Source of the DNA: Roseateles sp.
GTDB lineage: Bacteria; Pseudomonadota; Gammaproteobacteria; Burkholderiales; Burkholderiaceae
DNA: 64,000 nt
Direction of reading: 5' to 3'
Assembly (NCBI GenBank): GCA_019232985.1
Contig: JAFAMW010000048.1
Coordinates: forward strand, 1 to 64,000
Shown piece after piece: positions 27,679-36,209 of the stretch. The translations under genes were made by a program, and so were the position numbers. How positions within the stretch are numbered: the first letter of the stretch is position 1; every line of letters begins with the position of its first letter. The notes beneath the pieces are model-generated. The model saw only the letters and a program-made list of their open reading frames with translations. It made no database searches and was not told the DNA's origin.

Positions 27679-28920
27679 ATGAGCGTCGCCGACATCCCCC
27701 TCCTGACCGTCTCTTACAACACGCCGCAGCTGCTGCACGACCTGCTCGAGTCGGTGCGACGCTTCTACGCCAATACGATCCACGTCGTCGACGGCTCGGA
27801 CGCCGAGCACGCCGAGGCGATCCGCGCGGTCGCTGCCCGTTTCGCGGGCGTCGAGCTTCACGCCAAGGGCTACAACATCCACCATGGGCCGGGCATGAGC
27901 TGGGGCCTGCGCGAGCTCGCGCTCGGGCCGCGCGTGCTCGTCGTCGACAGCGACGTCGTGTTCCTGCGCGCGGGGCTGATCGAGGCGCTCGACGCGGCGC
28001 TGCCGGCCGAGGCCTACGGCGTCGGCGCGGTCCAGGCGGTGAACCGCGGCGGCTTCAACGTTCCGGCCGGGGCGGGCGCGATTCCCTATCTGCACCCGGC
28101 CATGATGCTGTGCAACCGCGAGGTGCTGCTGCGCTGGCCGATGCCGGTCAAGCATGGCGCGCCGATGATCGAGGCGATGGTCGCGCTGCACGACGCGGGC
28201 CGTTCGGACCTGCTCGTGCATCTCGACTGGGTGCTCAACGACTTCTCGCGCGAGACGACCGAGAAGGTCTACTTCGACCATCTGTGGCAGGGCACGGTCA
28301 AGCGCACGGGCGGCTATCACCTCGACGAATGGATGAACCAGGCGCGCGAGGACGCGGCCGCGCTCGCCGAGCTCGCGCGCTACCTGCCGGCCGAGGCGCG
28401 GCGCGTCGGCGTGCTGAGCCTGCAGCCGGCCGAGCTGGTCAAGCTGATGCCGGGCCGCGAGGTCCTGGTCGTCGCGCCCGATGCGGCCGAGCTGCCGGCC
28501 GGCCCGCTCGACGCCTGGGTGCTCGACGGCGCGCTGGCCCGCGTGGCCGACCCCTGGAAGCTGCTCGAGCGCCTGCGCGAGCGGCTCGCGCCCGGCGGCT
28601 GCGTGGTCGCGCGCGTCGCCAACGCCCAGCATTGGCGCCAGCAGGGCCTGCTGGCGATCGGCGAGTACCGCTACGGCACGGCCGCGCTCGAGCGCGCGCA
28701 GCTGCGCGCGTTCACCCGCGTGACGATGTTCGAGCTGCTGCAGTCGGCCGGCTTCGCGCCCGACGCGGGCGCGCCGCGGCTCGACGCCGACCCCAAGGCC
28801 GCCCCGGTCCTGCAGGGCATCCGCCAGGTCGCGCTCGCGATGGGCCGCGACCCCGAGGGCGCGGCCAAGGACGCGCAGGCGGTGGAGTTCATCGTTCGGG
28901 CGCGCCGCGCGGGCGCCTGA
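27679..28920 (+). CDS. Glycosyltransferase (GT-A fold) fused to a methyltransferase-like region
   Basis: 413 residues. Residues 1 to about 200 resemble GT2-type transferases: LLTVSYNTPQLLHDLLESV at the start, GYNIHHGPGMSWGL, and VVDSDVVF containing a DxD-like metal/sugar-nucleotide motif. Residues about 240-360 resemble the C-terminal half of class I methyltransferases (WVLDGALARVADPWKLLERL, LAPGGCVVARVAN), but the SAM-binding N-terminal motif is not evident. It has no membrane segment, so it is likely cytoplasmic. It is divergent from the Ser/Thr-rich giant repeat protein and ends 17 bp from the convergent sod gene. Glycosylation of the repeat protein before secretion is a hypothesis. ATG 27679 chosen; upstream open sequence is regulatory DNA. 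Confidence 0.72.
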   Translation: MSVADIPLLTVSYNTPQLLHDLLESVRRFYANTIHVVDGSDAEHAEAIRAVAARFAGVELHAKGYNIHHGPGMSWGLRELALGPRVLVVDSDVVFLRAGLIEALDAALPAEAYGVGAVQAVNRGGFNVPAGAGAIPYLHPAMMLCNREVLLRWPMPVKHGAPMIEAMVALHDAGRSDLLVHLDWVLNDFSRETTEKVYFDHLWQGTVKRTGGYHLDEWMNQAREDAAALAELARYLPAEARRVGVLSLQPAELVKLMPGREVLVVAPDAAELPAGPLDAWVLDGALARVADPWKLLERLRERLAPGGCVVARVANAQHWRQQGLLAIGEYRYGTAALERAQLRAFTRVTMFELLQSAGFAPDAGAPRLDADPKAAPVLQGIRQVALAMGRDPEGAAKDAQAVEFIVRARRAGA

Positions 28921-28937
28921 AGACGGCGCCCGCGGCC

Positions 28938-29633
28938 TCAGACGGCCAGCTGGCTCGCCGCGAACTCCCAGTTCACCAGCTTGTCGAGCACCGCGTTCAC
29001 GTAGTCGGCGCGGCGGTTCTGGTAGTCGAGGTAGTAGGCGTGCTCCCACACGTCGATCGTCAGCAGCGGCTTCATGCCCTGGGTCAGCGGCGTGTCGGCG
29101 TTGCCGGTCCTGACCACCTTGAGCTTGTCGTCGGCGAGCACGAGCCAGGCCCAGCCGCTGCCGAACTGCGTCGTCGCCGCGCTCGCGAGTTCCTTGCGCA
29201 GCGCGTCGAGGCCGCCGAAGTCGCGGTCGATGCGTTCGGCGAGCGCCTGGCCGGGCTTGCCGCCGCCGCCGGCGCGCAGGCTGTTCCAGTAGAACGTATG
29301 GTTCCAGGCCTGCGCGGCGTTGTTGAAGACGGCCGTCTTGTCGGGCTGGCCGGCGCTCGCGCGCACGATCTGCTCGAGGCTTTGCTCGGCCAGCGGCGTG
29401 CCGGCGACCAGCTTGTTCAGGTTGTCGAAATAGGCGCGGTGGTGCTTGCCGTAGTGGAAACCGACCGTCGTCGCCGAGATCACCGGGTCGAGCGCGTTCT
29501 CGGCGTAGGGCAGGGGCGGCAGCGTCAGCGGCGCGGTGGCGGCAGCGCGCGATGGTGTCAGCCACAGAGATGCGGTAGCCGCGGCCGCACTGCTCAAAAG
29601 AAAGTCACGTCGGGTCTCGTCGAAGGGGCGCAT
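28938..29633 (-). CDS. sodB: Tat-exported iron-type superoxide dismutase
   Basis: 231 residues. A twin-arginine signal leads ([19 protein letters not shown]), followed by a full Fe/Mn SOD. Metal ligands lie in [18 protein letters not shown] and [24 protein letters not shown] and [11 protein letters not shown] are of the Fe-type pattern. It converts superoxide to peroxide and oxygen; the signal places it in the periplasm, unlike the cytoplasmic SodB of enterics. ATG 29633 starts just before the RR motif; earlier in-frame codons would bury the signal. Upstream lies hicB on the same strand, 67 bp away. Confidence 0.9.
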   Translation of the reverse strand: MRPFDETRRDFLLSSAAAATASLWLTPSRAAATAPLTLPPLPYAENALDPVISATTVGFHYGKHHRAYFDNLNKLVAGTPLAEQSLEQIVRASAGQPDKTAVFNNAAQAWNHTFYWNSLRAGGGGKPGQALAERIDRDFGGLDALRKELASAATTQFGSGWAWLVLADDKLKVVRTGNADTPLTQGMKPLLTIDVWEHAYYLDYQNRRADYVNAVLDKLVNWEFAASQLAV

Positions 29634-29700
29634 CAGGGTCTCCAGAGAGGGGTTGGACTCGTTGCAGAGGGCGGTTCGGATGCCCGCCGGGTTCAACTGC

Positions 29701-29913
29701 TCAGACGCTGGCCTCGACGAACTCGCCGAAAGAATGCGGCTTCGGAATCGCAAGGCCATCCTCCTTCAATCCGTCGAGGTGGAGCTGAATCGCTTCGTGG
29801 ATCAACTGCCTGACCTCGGCTCGGCTCTGCCCGACGGCGATGCATCCGGGCAGATCGGGGACGTAGGCGCCAAAGCTCGACGGACCTTCCTCGATGACGA
29901 CAGGGTATTGCAT
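29701..29913 (-). CDS. hicB: HicB-family antitoxin
   Basis: 70 residues matching the partial RNase H fold of Hic[29 protein letters not shown] followed by the helix [20 protein letters not shown]. HicB neutralises the mRNA interferase HicA and usually represses the operon. It lacks a visible C-terminal HTH or RHH domain, so it is the short form. It lies 7 bp after the hicA stop if hicA is read with its frameshift corrected. Confidence 0.88.
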   Translation of the reverse strand: MQYPVVIEEGPSSFGAYVPDLPGCIAVGQSRAEVRQLIHEAIQLHLDGLKEDGLAIPKPHSFGEFVEASV

Positions 29914-29920
29914 GGGCGAC

Positions 29921-30116
29921 TCACTTCTTCAAGCCGGCTTTTTTTGAGGGTGCTCGAGGGCGTCCGGGGCGGGATCCCGACGCTCGGCTGGCCGGCCACG
30001 GAAACAGTCCAGCTCCTGTGCGGATGATGATACTGCCGGTGGCTGCCGCGCTGCCGGACCAGGAACCAGCCGTCAGCTGCCAGCATCGCCAGCAGGGCTT
30101 TGACTTTCGAAGGCAC
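29921..30116 (-). pseudogene. hicA: HicA toxin gene with a +1 frameshift in an A7 tract
   Basis: The N-terminal 50 codons from GTG 30116 are a good HicA: ALLAMLAADGWFLVRQRGSHRQYHHP, including the catalytic His in GSH. Near the end the coding strand has seven A residues (plus-strand T run at 29939-29945). Read as is, the frame leaves HicA and runs into hicB sequence. With six A residues it would end LKKAGLKK-stop at 29921-29923, the normal HicA C-terminus, and give 64 residues just ahead of hicB. The toxin is therefore probably inactive or made by slippage; a sequencing error in the homopolymer is also possible. Confidence 0.8.
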
Positions 30117-30212
30117 GCGCGAAACATCGCATGGACGCTCCTGGCGAGGTGGTCTTGCAGCTGAATCTCGGGACGGCGTCCATTCGCGCGCCGGTCGCCG
30201 GATGCTGGCCGC

Positions 30213-30863
30213 TCAGGCCGCCGCCGCCTTGAGCCCGTTCTCGAAATGCCCGCGCATCAGGCGCGCGGCGGTCGCACCGTCGCGCCGGGCGAGCGCAGCC
30301 ATGATCGCGTGGTGCTCGGCGAGCGAGTCGGCGAGCCGGCCTTCCTTGAACAGCGAGTGGTGGCGGTTGAGCTTCATGAGCCGGCGCAGGTCGGTGACCA
30401 TGTGCTGGCGCCAGCGGTTCGCCTCGATCTCGAGCAGGCGCAGGTGGAAGCGCTCGTTCGCGGCGAAGAACGCGTCGCGCCGGCGCACCTGGGCCTCGAG
30501 CTCGTCGTGCAGCGCCTGCAGCTCGGCGAGCTCGGCGTCGCTGGCCTGCGCGGCGACGCGCTCGGCCGCGTCGCTTTCCAGCAGCGCGAGCAGGGCGTAG
30601 GCTTCGCGCACGTCGCGCTCGCTCATCTCCGTCACGTAGGCGCCGCGCCGGACCTTCATCGTCACGAGGCCTTCGACCGCGAGCACCTTGAGCGCCTCGC
30701 GCAGCGGCGTGCGGCTGATGCCGAGCTCGGCGCAGAGCTTGAGCTCGTCGATCCACGCGCCGGGCTCGAGCTCGCGCGCCATGATGCGCTGGCGCAGCAG
30801 TTCGGCGACCTCCTGATAGAGGGCGGCGCGCGGGGCGAGCGGGGTGGGCTGGTGGGGCGTCAC
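30213..30863 (-). CDS. GntR/FCD-family transcriptional regulator
   Basis: 216 residues. An N-terminal winged HTH (ELLRQRIMARELEPGAWIDELKLCAELGISRTPLREALKVLAVEGLV) is followed by an all-helical FCD ligand domain with the metal-binding His residues seen in NERFHLRLLEIEANR and LAEHHAIMAALARRD. It is divergent from the methylmalonyl-CoA mutase gene across 84 bp that include a perfect palindrome, so it probably controls the propionyl-CoA cluster in response to an acyl-CoA or organic acid. Two Ala residues close the chain. Ligand unknown. Confidence 0.9.
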   Translation of the reverse strand: MTPHQPTPLAPRAALYQEVAELLRQRIMARELEPGAWIDELKLCAELGISRTPLREALKVLAVEGLVTMKVRRGAYVTEMSERDVREAYALLALLESDAAERVAAQASDAELAELQALHDELEAQVRRRDAFFAANERFHLRLLEIEANRWRQHMVTDLRRLMKLNRHHSLFKEGRLADSLAEHHAIMAALARRDGATAARLMRGHFENGLKAAAA

Positions 30864-30898
30864 GCGTCGGAGTGTAGCTGTGGAATGCGTAATTTATC

Positions 30899-30908
30899 CA
30901 TAATTATG
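30899..30908. promoter_or_regulatory. Palindrome CATAATTATG, candidate FCD-regulator operator
   Basis: A 10-bp perfect palindrome inside an AT-rich stretch of the otherwise GC-rich 84-bp divergent spacer between the GntR/FCD gene and the mutase gene. It lies 35 bp from the regulator ATG and 39 bp from the mutase ATG, where it could overlap both promoters. Confidence 0.5.
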
Positions 30909-30947
30909 AATGATGTGGTTAGAATCACGGCAACCACGGAGTGATCG

Positions 30948-33143
30948 ATGTCTGAAGAAGCCAAGAAGGCCGGCGCCGCGGCGCCGGCCGCCGCCGGTCC
31001 CGAGTTTGCGCCGGCCACGCTCGCGCAGTGGGCGAAAGCCGCGGCCAGGTCCGCGCCGGGCGGCGATCTCGCCGCGCTCGACTGGGTCACGCCCGAGGGG
31101 CTCACGGTGAAGCCGCTGTACACGGCCGCCGACGTCGCCGGCCTGCCGCACGCCGACACGCTGCCGGGCTTCGAGCCCTTCGTGCGCGGCCCGCAGGCGA
31201 CCATGTACGCGGTACGGCCCTGGACGATCCGCCAGTACGCGGGCTTCTCGACGGCCGAGGCGAGCAACGCGTTCTACCGCAAGGCGCTCGCGGCCGGCGG
31301 GCAGGGCGTGTCGGTCGCGTTCGACCTCGCGACGCACCGCGGCTACGACAGCGACCACCCGCGCGTGACCGGCGACGTCGGCAAGGCCGGGGTCGCGATC
31401 GACTCGGTCGAGGACATGAAGATCCTGTTCGACGGCATTCCGCTCGACCGCGTCTCGGTGTCGATGACGATGAACGGCGCGGTGCTGCCGGTGCTCGCCG
31501 GCTACGTCGTCGCGGCCGAGGAGCAGGGCGTCGCGCAGGACCAGCTGTCTGGGACCATCCAGAACGACATCCTCAAGGAGTTCATGGTCCGCAACACCTA
31601 TATCTACCCGCCCGAGCCGTCGATGCGCATCATCGGCGACATCATCGAGTACACGGCGGCCAGGATGCCCAAGTTCAACTCGATCTCGATCAGCGGCTAC
31701 CACATGCAGGAAGCCGGCGCGACCCAGGCGCTCGAGCTCGCGTTCACGCTCGCCAACGGCAGGGAGTACGTGAAGACCGCGCTGGCCAAGGGCCTCGACG
31801 TCGACGCGTTCGCGCCGCGCCTGTCCTTCTTCTGGGCGGTCGGCATGAACTTCTATCTCGAGATCGCGAAGATGCGCGCGGCGCGCCTGCTGTGGTGCCG
31901 GATCATGAAGGGCTTCGGCGCGAAGAACCCCAAGAGCCTGATGCTGCGCACGCACAGCCAGACCTCGGGCTGGTCGCTGACCGAGCAGGACCCGTACAAC
32001 AACGTCGTGCGCACGACGATCGAGGCGATGGCGGCCGTGTTCGGCGGCACGCAGAGCCTGCACACGAATTCGCTCGACGAGGCGATCGCGCTGCCGACCG
32101 AGTTCAGCGCGCGCATCGCGCGCAACACGCAGCTGATCATCCAGGAAGAGACCCACATCACGAACGTGATCGACCCCTGGGCCGGCAGCTACCTGATGGA
32201 GAAGCTGACCCAGGACATGGCCGAGGCGGCCTGGCAGATCATCGAGGAGGTCGACGCGATGGGCGGCATGACGGCCGCCGTCGACAGCGGCTGGGCCAAG
32301 CTCAAGATCGAGGCCGCGGCGGCCGAGAAGCAGGCGCGCATCGACGCGGGCAAGGACGTGATCGTCGGCGTCAACAAGTACAAGCTCGCCAAGGAAGACC
32401 CGATCGAGATCCTCGAGGTCGACAACCACGCGGTGCGCGAGCAGCAGATCGCGCGGCTCGCCGCGATCAAGGCCAAGCGCGACGCCGCGGCCGTCGCGGC
32501 GGCGCTCGCCGCGCTGACCGAAGCGGCCGGGAACGGCAGCGGCAACCTGCTCGACCTGAGCATCCAGGCCGTGCGCCTGCGCGCCACGGTCGGCGAGGTC
32601 TCCGACGCGCTCGAAGCCGCGTTCGGCCGCCACCGCGCCGACACCCAGAAGGTCACCGGCGTCTACGCGGCGGCCTACGACTCGGCCGAGGGCTGGGCCA
32701 AGCTGCAGGGCGAGATCGCCGCGTTCGCCGACGCGCAGGGCCGGCGCCCGCGCGTGATGATCGCCAAGCTCGGCCAGGACGGCCACGACCGCGGCGCGAA
32801 GGTCGTCGCGACGGCCTACGCCGACCTCGGCTTCGACGTCGACATGGGCCCGCTGTTCCAGACCCCCGAGGAATGCGCGCGCCAGGCGATCGAGAACGAC
32901 GTGCACGCGGTCGGCGTGTCGACGCTCGCGGCCGGCCACAAGACGCTCGTGCCCGCGATCATCCAGGCGCTCAAGGACCAGGGCGCCGACGACATCATCG
33001 TGTTCGTCGGCGGCGTGATCCCGCAGCAGGACTACGGCTTTCTGTACGACGCTGGCGTCAAGGGCATCTACGGCCCTGGCACGCCGATCCCGGCGAGCGC
33101 GAAGGACGTGCTCGAGCAGATCCGCAAGGCGGTGGCGGTCTGA
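30948..33143 (+). CDS. scpA: Methylmalonyl-CoA mutase
   Basis: 731 residues. This adenosylcobalamin enzyme converts (R)-methylmalonyl-CoA to succinyl-CoA. The N-terminal TIM barrel contains [18 protein letters not shown] and the substrate region [18 protein letters not shown]. The C-terminal B12 domain carries D611-x-H613-x-x-G616 ([12 protein letters not shown]), where His613 is the lower cobalt ligand. It is a single-chain (homodimer-type) mutase with no separate small subunit. It is followed by overlapping GNAT and meaB genes and then pccB/pccA, giving the full propionate route. ATG 30948 chosen; an Ala/Pro-rich leader of about 20 residues precedes the core. Confidence 0.96.
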   Translation: MSEEAKKAGAAAPAAAGPEFAPATLAQWAKAAARSAPGGDLAALDWVTPEGLTVKPLYTAADVAGLPHADTLPGFEPFVRGPQATMYAVRPWTIRQYAGFSTAEASNAFYRKALAAGGQGVSVAFDLATHRGYDSDHPRVTGDVGKAGVAIDSVEDMKILFDGIPLDRVSVSMTMNGAVLPVLAGYVVAAEEQGVAQDQLSGTIQNDILKEFMVRNTYIYPPEPSMRIIGDIIEYTAARMPKFNSISISGYHMQEAGATQALELAFTLANGREYVKTALAKGLDVDAFAPRLSFFWAVGMNFYLEIAKMRAARLLWCRIMKGFGAKNPKSLMLRTHSQTSGWSLTEQDPYNNVVRTTIEAMAAVFGGTQSLHTNSLDEAIALPTEFSARIARNTQLIIQEETHITNVIDPWAGSYLMEKLTQDMAEAAWQIIEEVDAMGGMTAAVDSGWAKLKIEAAAAEKQARIDAGKDVIVGVNKYKLAKEDPIEILEVDNHAVREQQIARLAAIKAKRDAAAVAAALAALTEAAGNGSGNLLDLSIQAVRLRATVGEVSDALEAAFGRHRADTQKVTGVYAAAYDSAEGWAKLQGEIAAFADAQGRRPRVMIAKLGQDGHDRGAKVVATAYADLGFDVDMGPLFQTPEECARQAIENDVHAVGVSTLAAGHKTLVPAIIQALKDQGADDIIVFVGGVIPQQDYGFLYDAGVKGIYGPGTPIPASAKDVLEQIRKAVAV

Positions 33144-33586
33144 TGAGCCTGAGCCTTGCGCCGGTCCAGGCCGACGACTTCGACGCGTTGTTCGCGCTGC
33201 GCATGGGCGCGATGCGCGAGAGCCTCGCGCGCCTGGGGCTCGGCGACGTCGAGCGCAGCCGCGCGCGCTTCCAGGGCCAGTTCGAGCCCGCGTTCATGCG
33301 CTGGATCGTGCGCACGAACGACGCGGGCGCGAGTGAGCGCATCGGCTTCACCAAGCTCCAGCCGGTCGACGACCATCTGCACATCGACCACCTGTTCCTG
33401 CGCGCCGACGCGCAGGGCGCGGGCGCAGGCAGCTGGGTCATAGAACAGGCGCAGGCGCAGGGCCGCGACATCACGCTGTCGGCGCTCAAGCTCAGCGCTG
33501 CGAACCGTTTCTACCTGCGCCACGGATTCAAGCAAGTCGGCGAGGACGAGTACGACCTCCAGTACCGCTGGAGCGCGCCGCGATGA
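33143..33586 (+). CDS. GNAT-family N-acetyltransferase
   Basis: 147 residues with a GNAT fold: [23 protein letters not shown] is the acetyl-CoA-binding strand-helix (a Q/RxxGxG/A-like loop), and [24 protein letters not shown] is the typical C-terminal motif. Its ATG overlaps the mutase TGA (TGATG) and its end overlaps meaB by 4 nt, so it is firmly inside the operon. The acceptor is unknown. It could acylate an enzyme of the pathway or a small amine; neither is shown by the sequence. Confidence 0.85.
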   Translation: MSLSLAPVQADDFDALFALRMGAMRESLARLGLGDVERSRARFQGQFEPAFMRWIVRTNDAGASERIGFTKLQPVDDHLHIDHLFLRADAQGAGAGSWVIEQAQAQGRDITLSALKLSAANRFYLRHGFKQVGEDEYDLQYRWSAPR

Positions 33587-34530
33587 CAGGCCTTGCCGCC
33601 GACGTGCGGGCCGGCCAGCGCCGCGCGATCGCCAAGGCGATCACGCTGCTCGAGTCGACGCGCGCCGACCACCGCGAGCAGGCCGACGCGCTGCTGACCG
33701 AGCTGCTGCCGCACGCGGGCGGCTCGCTGCGCCTCGGCATCTCGGGCGTTCCGGGCGTGGGCAAGAGCACCTTCATCGAGGCGCTGGGCCTGTTCCTGAT
33801 CGCGCGCGGCCACCGCGTCGCCGTGCTCGCCGTCGACCCGAGCAGCAGCGTGTCGGGCGGCTCCATCCTCGGCGACAAGACGCGCATGGAGCGGCTTTCC
33901 GTCGACGCGCGCGCGTTCATCCGCCCGAGCCCGAGCAGCGGCACGCTCGGCGGCGTCGCCGAGAAGACGCGCGAGGCCATGCTCGTGTGCGAGGCCGCGG
34001 GCTTCGACGTCGTGATCGTCGAGACCGTCGGCGTCGGCCAGAGCGAGACCGCCGTCGCGGGGATGACCGACCTCTACGTGCTGCTCCAGCTGCCCAACGC
34101 CGGCGACGACCTGCAGGCGATCAAGAAGGGCGTGATGGAGCTCGCCGACCTCGTCGTGATCAACAAGGCCGACATCGACCCGGCCGCCGCGACGCGCGCG
34201 CAGGCCACGATCGTGTCGAGCCTGCGCCTGCAGCGCCACGGCGTCGAGGTGCTGCAGCTGTCCGCGCTCAAGGGCTCGGGCCTCGACACTTTCTGGGCCG
34301 CGATCGAGCGTAAGCGCGCGGCTGGCTTTGCGGCGCGGCGCGAACAACAATCGCTGGCGTGGATGTGGGAGCGCATCCAGGCCGGCCTCAAGCAGCTTTT
34401 TGCGAGTTCGCCGGCCGTGCGCGCGGCGCTCGACGAGACGACACGCGCGGTGCTCGCCGGCCGGCTGCCGGCCTCGACCGCCGCGCGCCAATTGCTGAAG
34501 CGATTTTCCGGAGCAGACCACCATGCATGA
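33583..34530 (+). CDS. meaB: Methylmalonyl-CoA mutase chaperone MeaB (G3E GTPase)
   Basis: 315 residues. MeaB/ArgK P-loop GTPase: Walker [29 protein letters not shown] (switch region), ETVGVGQSE, and the base-specificity motif NKAD. MeaB gates loading of adenosylcobalamin onto the mutase and helps rescue inactivated enzyme. It is coupled to the GNAT gene and its last codons overlap the pccB start by 8 nt. It is correctly called MeaB rather than an arginine transport kinase because of its mutase context. Confidence 0.95.
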   Translation: MTGLAADVRAGQRRAIAKAITLLESTRADHREQADALLTELLPHAGGSLRLGISGVPGVGKSTFIEALGLFLIARGHRVAVLAVDPSSSVSGGSILGDKTRMERLSVDARAFIRPSPSSGTLGGVAEKTREAMLVCEAAGFDVVIVETVGVGQSETAVAGMTDLYVLLQLPNAGDDLQAIKKGVMELADLVVINKADIDPAAATRAQATIVSSLRLQRHGVEVLQLSALKGSGLDTFWAAIERKRAAGFAARREQQSLAWMWERIQAGLKQLFASSPAVRAALDETTRAVLAGRLPASTAARQLLKRFSGADHHA

Positions 34531-36055
34531 CATCCAGAACCAACTCGAAGAAAAGCGCGCGCGTGCGCGCCTGGGCGGCGGCGACAAGCGCATCGCCGCC
34601 CAGCACGCCAAGGGCAAGCTGACGGCGCGCGAGCGCATCGAGCTGCTGTTCGACGAGGGCACCTTCGAGGAATGGGACATGTTCGTCGAGCACCGCTGCG
34701 TCGACTTCGGCATGGCCGACAACAAGATCCCCGGCGACGGCGTCGTGACCGGCTACGGCATGATCAACGGCCGCCTCGCGTTCTGCTTCAGCCAGGACTT
34801 CTCGGTCTTCGGCGGCGCGCTGTCGGAGTCGCACGCCGAGAAGATCTGCAAGATCATGGACCAGGCGATGAAGGTCGGCGCCCCGGTGATCGGCCTCAAC
34901 GATTCGGGCGGCGCGCGCATCCAGGAGGGCGTGGCCTCGCTCGGCGGCTACGCCGACGTGTTCCAGAAGAACGTGCTCGCGTCGGGCGTGATCCCGCAGA
35001 TCAGCATGATCATGGGCCCCTGCGCGGGCGGCGCCGTCTACTCGCCGGCGATGACCGACTTCATCTTCATGGTCAAGGACAGCTCCTACATGTTCGTCAC
35101 GGGCCCCGAGGTCGTGAAGACCGTGACGCACGAGGAGGTCTCGGCCGAGGAGCTCGGCGGCGCGGGCACGCACAGCAGCAAGAGCGGCGTCGCCGACCTC
35201 GCGTTCGACAACGACGTCGAGGCGATCCTGATGCTGCGCCGTTTCTTCAACTACCTGCCGCTGAACAACCGCGAGAAGCCGCCCGCGCGCCCGAGCGGCG
35301 ACCCGGCCGCGCGCCTCGACCTGTCGCTCGACACGCTCGTGCCCGACAACCCGAACAAGCCCTACGACATGAAGGAGCTGATCCTCAAGACGGTCGACGA
35401 CGGCGACTTCTTCGAGCTCCAGCCCGACTACGCGAAGAACATCATCACGGGCTTCGCGCGCATGGACGGCCAGACCGTCGGCATCGTCGCGAACCAGCCG
35501 CTCGTGCTGGCCGGCTGCCTCGACATCAAGAGCTCGATCAAGGCGGCGCGCTTCGTGCGTTTCTGCGACGCGTTCAACATCCCCGTGATCACCTTCGTCG
35601 ACGTGCCCGGCTTCATGCCCGGCACGGCCCAGGAGTACGGCGGCATCATCAAGCATGGCGCGAAGCTGCTCTACGCCTACGCCGAGTGCACGGTGCCCAA
35701 GGTCACCGTGATCACGCGCAAGGCCTACGGCGGCGCCTACGACGTGATGGCGTCCAAGCACCTGCGCGGCGACGTCAACTTCGCCTGGCCCAACGCCGAG
35801 ATCGCCGTGATGGGCGCGAAGGGCGCCGTCGAGATCATCTTCCGCGAGGACAAGGGCGACCCGGCCAAGCTCGCCGCGCGCGAGGCCGAGTACAAGGCGC
35901 GCTTCGCGAACCCCTTCGTCGCGGGCGCGCGCGGCTTCATCGACGACGTGATCCAGCCGCACGAGACGCGCAAGCGCATCTGCCGCTCGCTCGTGATGCT
36001 CAAGGACAAGAAGCTCGAGAACCCGTGGCGCAAGCACGGCAACATTCCGCTGTGA
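34523..36055 (+). CDS. pccB: Propionyl-CoA carboxylase beta subunit (carboxyltransferase)
   Basis: 510 residues, two crotonase-like carboxyltransferase domains. The N-terminal half has [18 protein letters not shown] and [17 protein letters not shown] forming one oxyanion hole. The C-terminal half has [17 protein letters not shown] and [10 protein letters not shown] forming the other. It transfers CO2 from biotin to propionyl-CoA to give (S)-methylmalonyl-CoA. It overlaps meaB by 8 nt, and the alpha subunit lies downstream after an unusual leader region. Confidence 0.95.
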   Translation: MHDIQNQLEEKRARARLGGGDKRIAAQHAKGKLTARERIELLFDEGTFEEWDMFVEHRCVDFGMADNKIPGDGVVTGYGMINGRLAFCFSQDFSVFGGALSESHAEKICKIMDQAMKVGAPVIGLNDSGGARIQEGVASLGGYADVFQKNVLASGVIPQISMIMGPCAGGAVYSPAMTDFIFMVKDSSYMFVTGPEVVKTVTHEEVSAEELGGAGTHSSKSGVADLAFDNDVEAILMLRRFFNYLPLNNREKPPARPSGDPAARLDLSLDTLVPDNPNKPYDMKELILKTVDDGDFFELQPDYAKNIITGFARMDGQTVGIVANQPLVLAGCLDIKSSIKAARFVRFCDAFNIPVITFVDVPGFMPGTAQEYGGIIKHGAKLLYAYAECTVPKVTVITRKAYGGAYDVMASKHLRGDVNFAWPNAEIAVMGAKGAVEIIFREDKGDPAKLAAREAEYKARFANPFVAGARGFIDDVIQPHETRKRICRSLVMLKDKKLENPWRKHGNIPL

Positions 36056-36077
36056 TCAGGTGTTAGGAGAGAAAAAC

Positions 36078-36209
36078 ATGTTCAAGAAGATCCTGATCGC
36101 GAATCGCGGCGTTCGCGCCGGAGGCGCGGTCGCGCGAGCGACAAATTGCCGGGTGGCCGGCGCAGCCGGACAGGCAGGCGAGTTCACCCCGGGAGTCAAT
36201 CGTGTTTAA
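36078..36209 (+). CDS. Leader ORF duplicating the pccA N-terminus
   Basis: A 43-codon ORF with the best ribosome-binding site of the operon (TTAGGAGAG then AAAAAC before ATG). It begins [11 protein letters not shown], identical to the first eleven residues of PccA, but in GC-rich codons. After residue 11 it turns into unrelated low-complexity sequence and ends at TAA 36207-36209, overlapping the real pccA start (GTG 36202) in another frame. It may be the stub of an ancestral pccA 5' end left by recombination, or a working leader that couples translation to pccA. The 92 bp after the shared segment do not resemble the pccB end, so a simple tandem duplication is not supported. Confidence 0.6.
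   Translation: MFKKILIANRGVRAGGAVARATNCRVAGAAGQAGEFTPGVNRV

Noticed and set aside
36112..36201. Insertion sequence or MITE between the two pccA starts
   Set aside because: No terminal inverted repeats or target-site duplication could be found around the segment, and the flanking peptide duplication is synonymous rather than identical in DNA.
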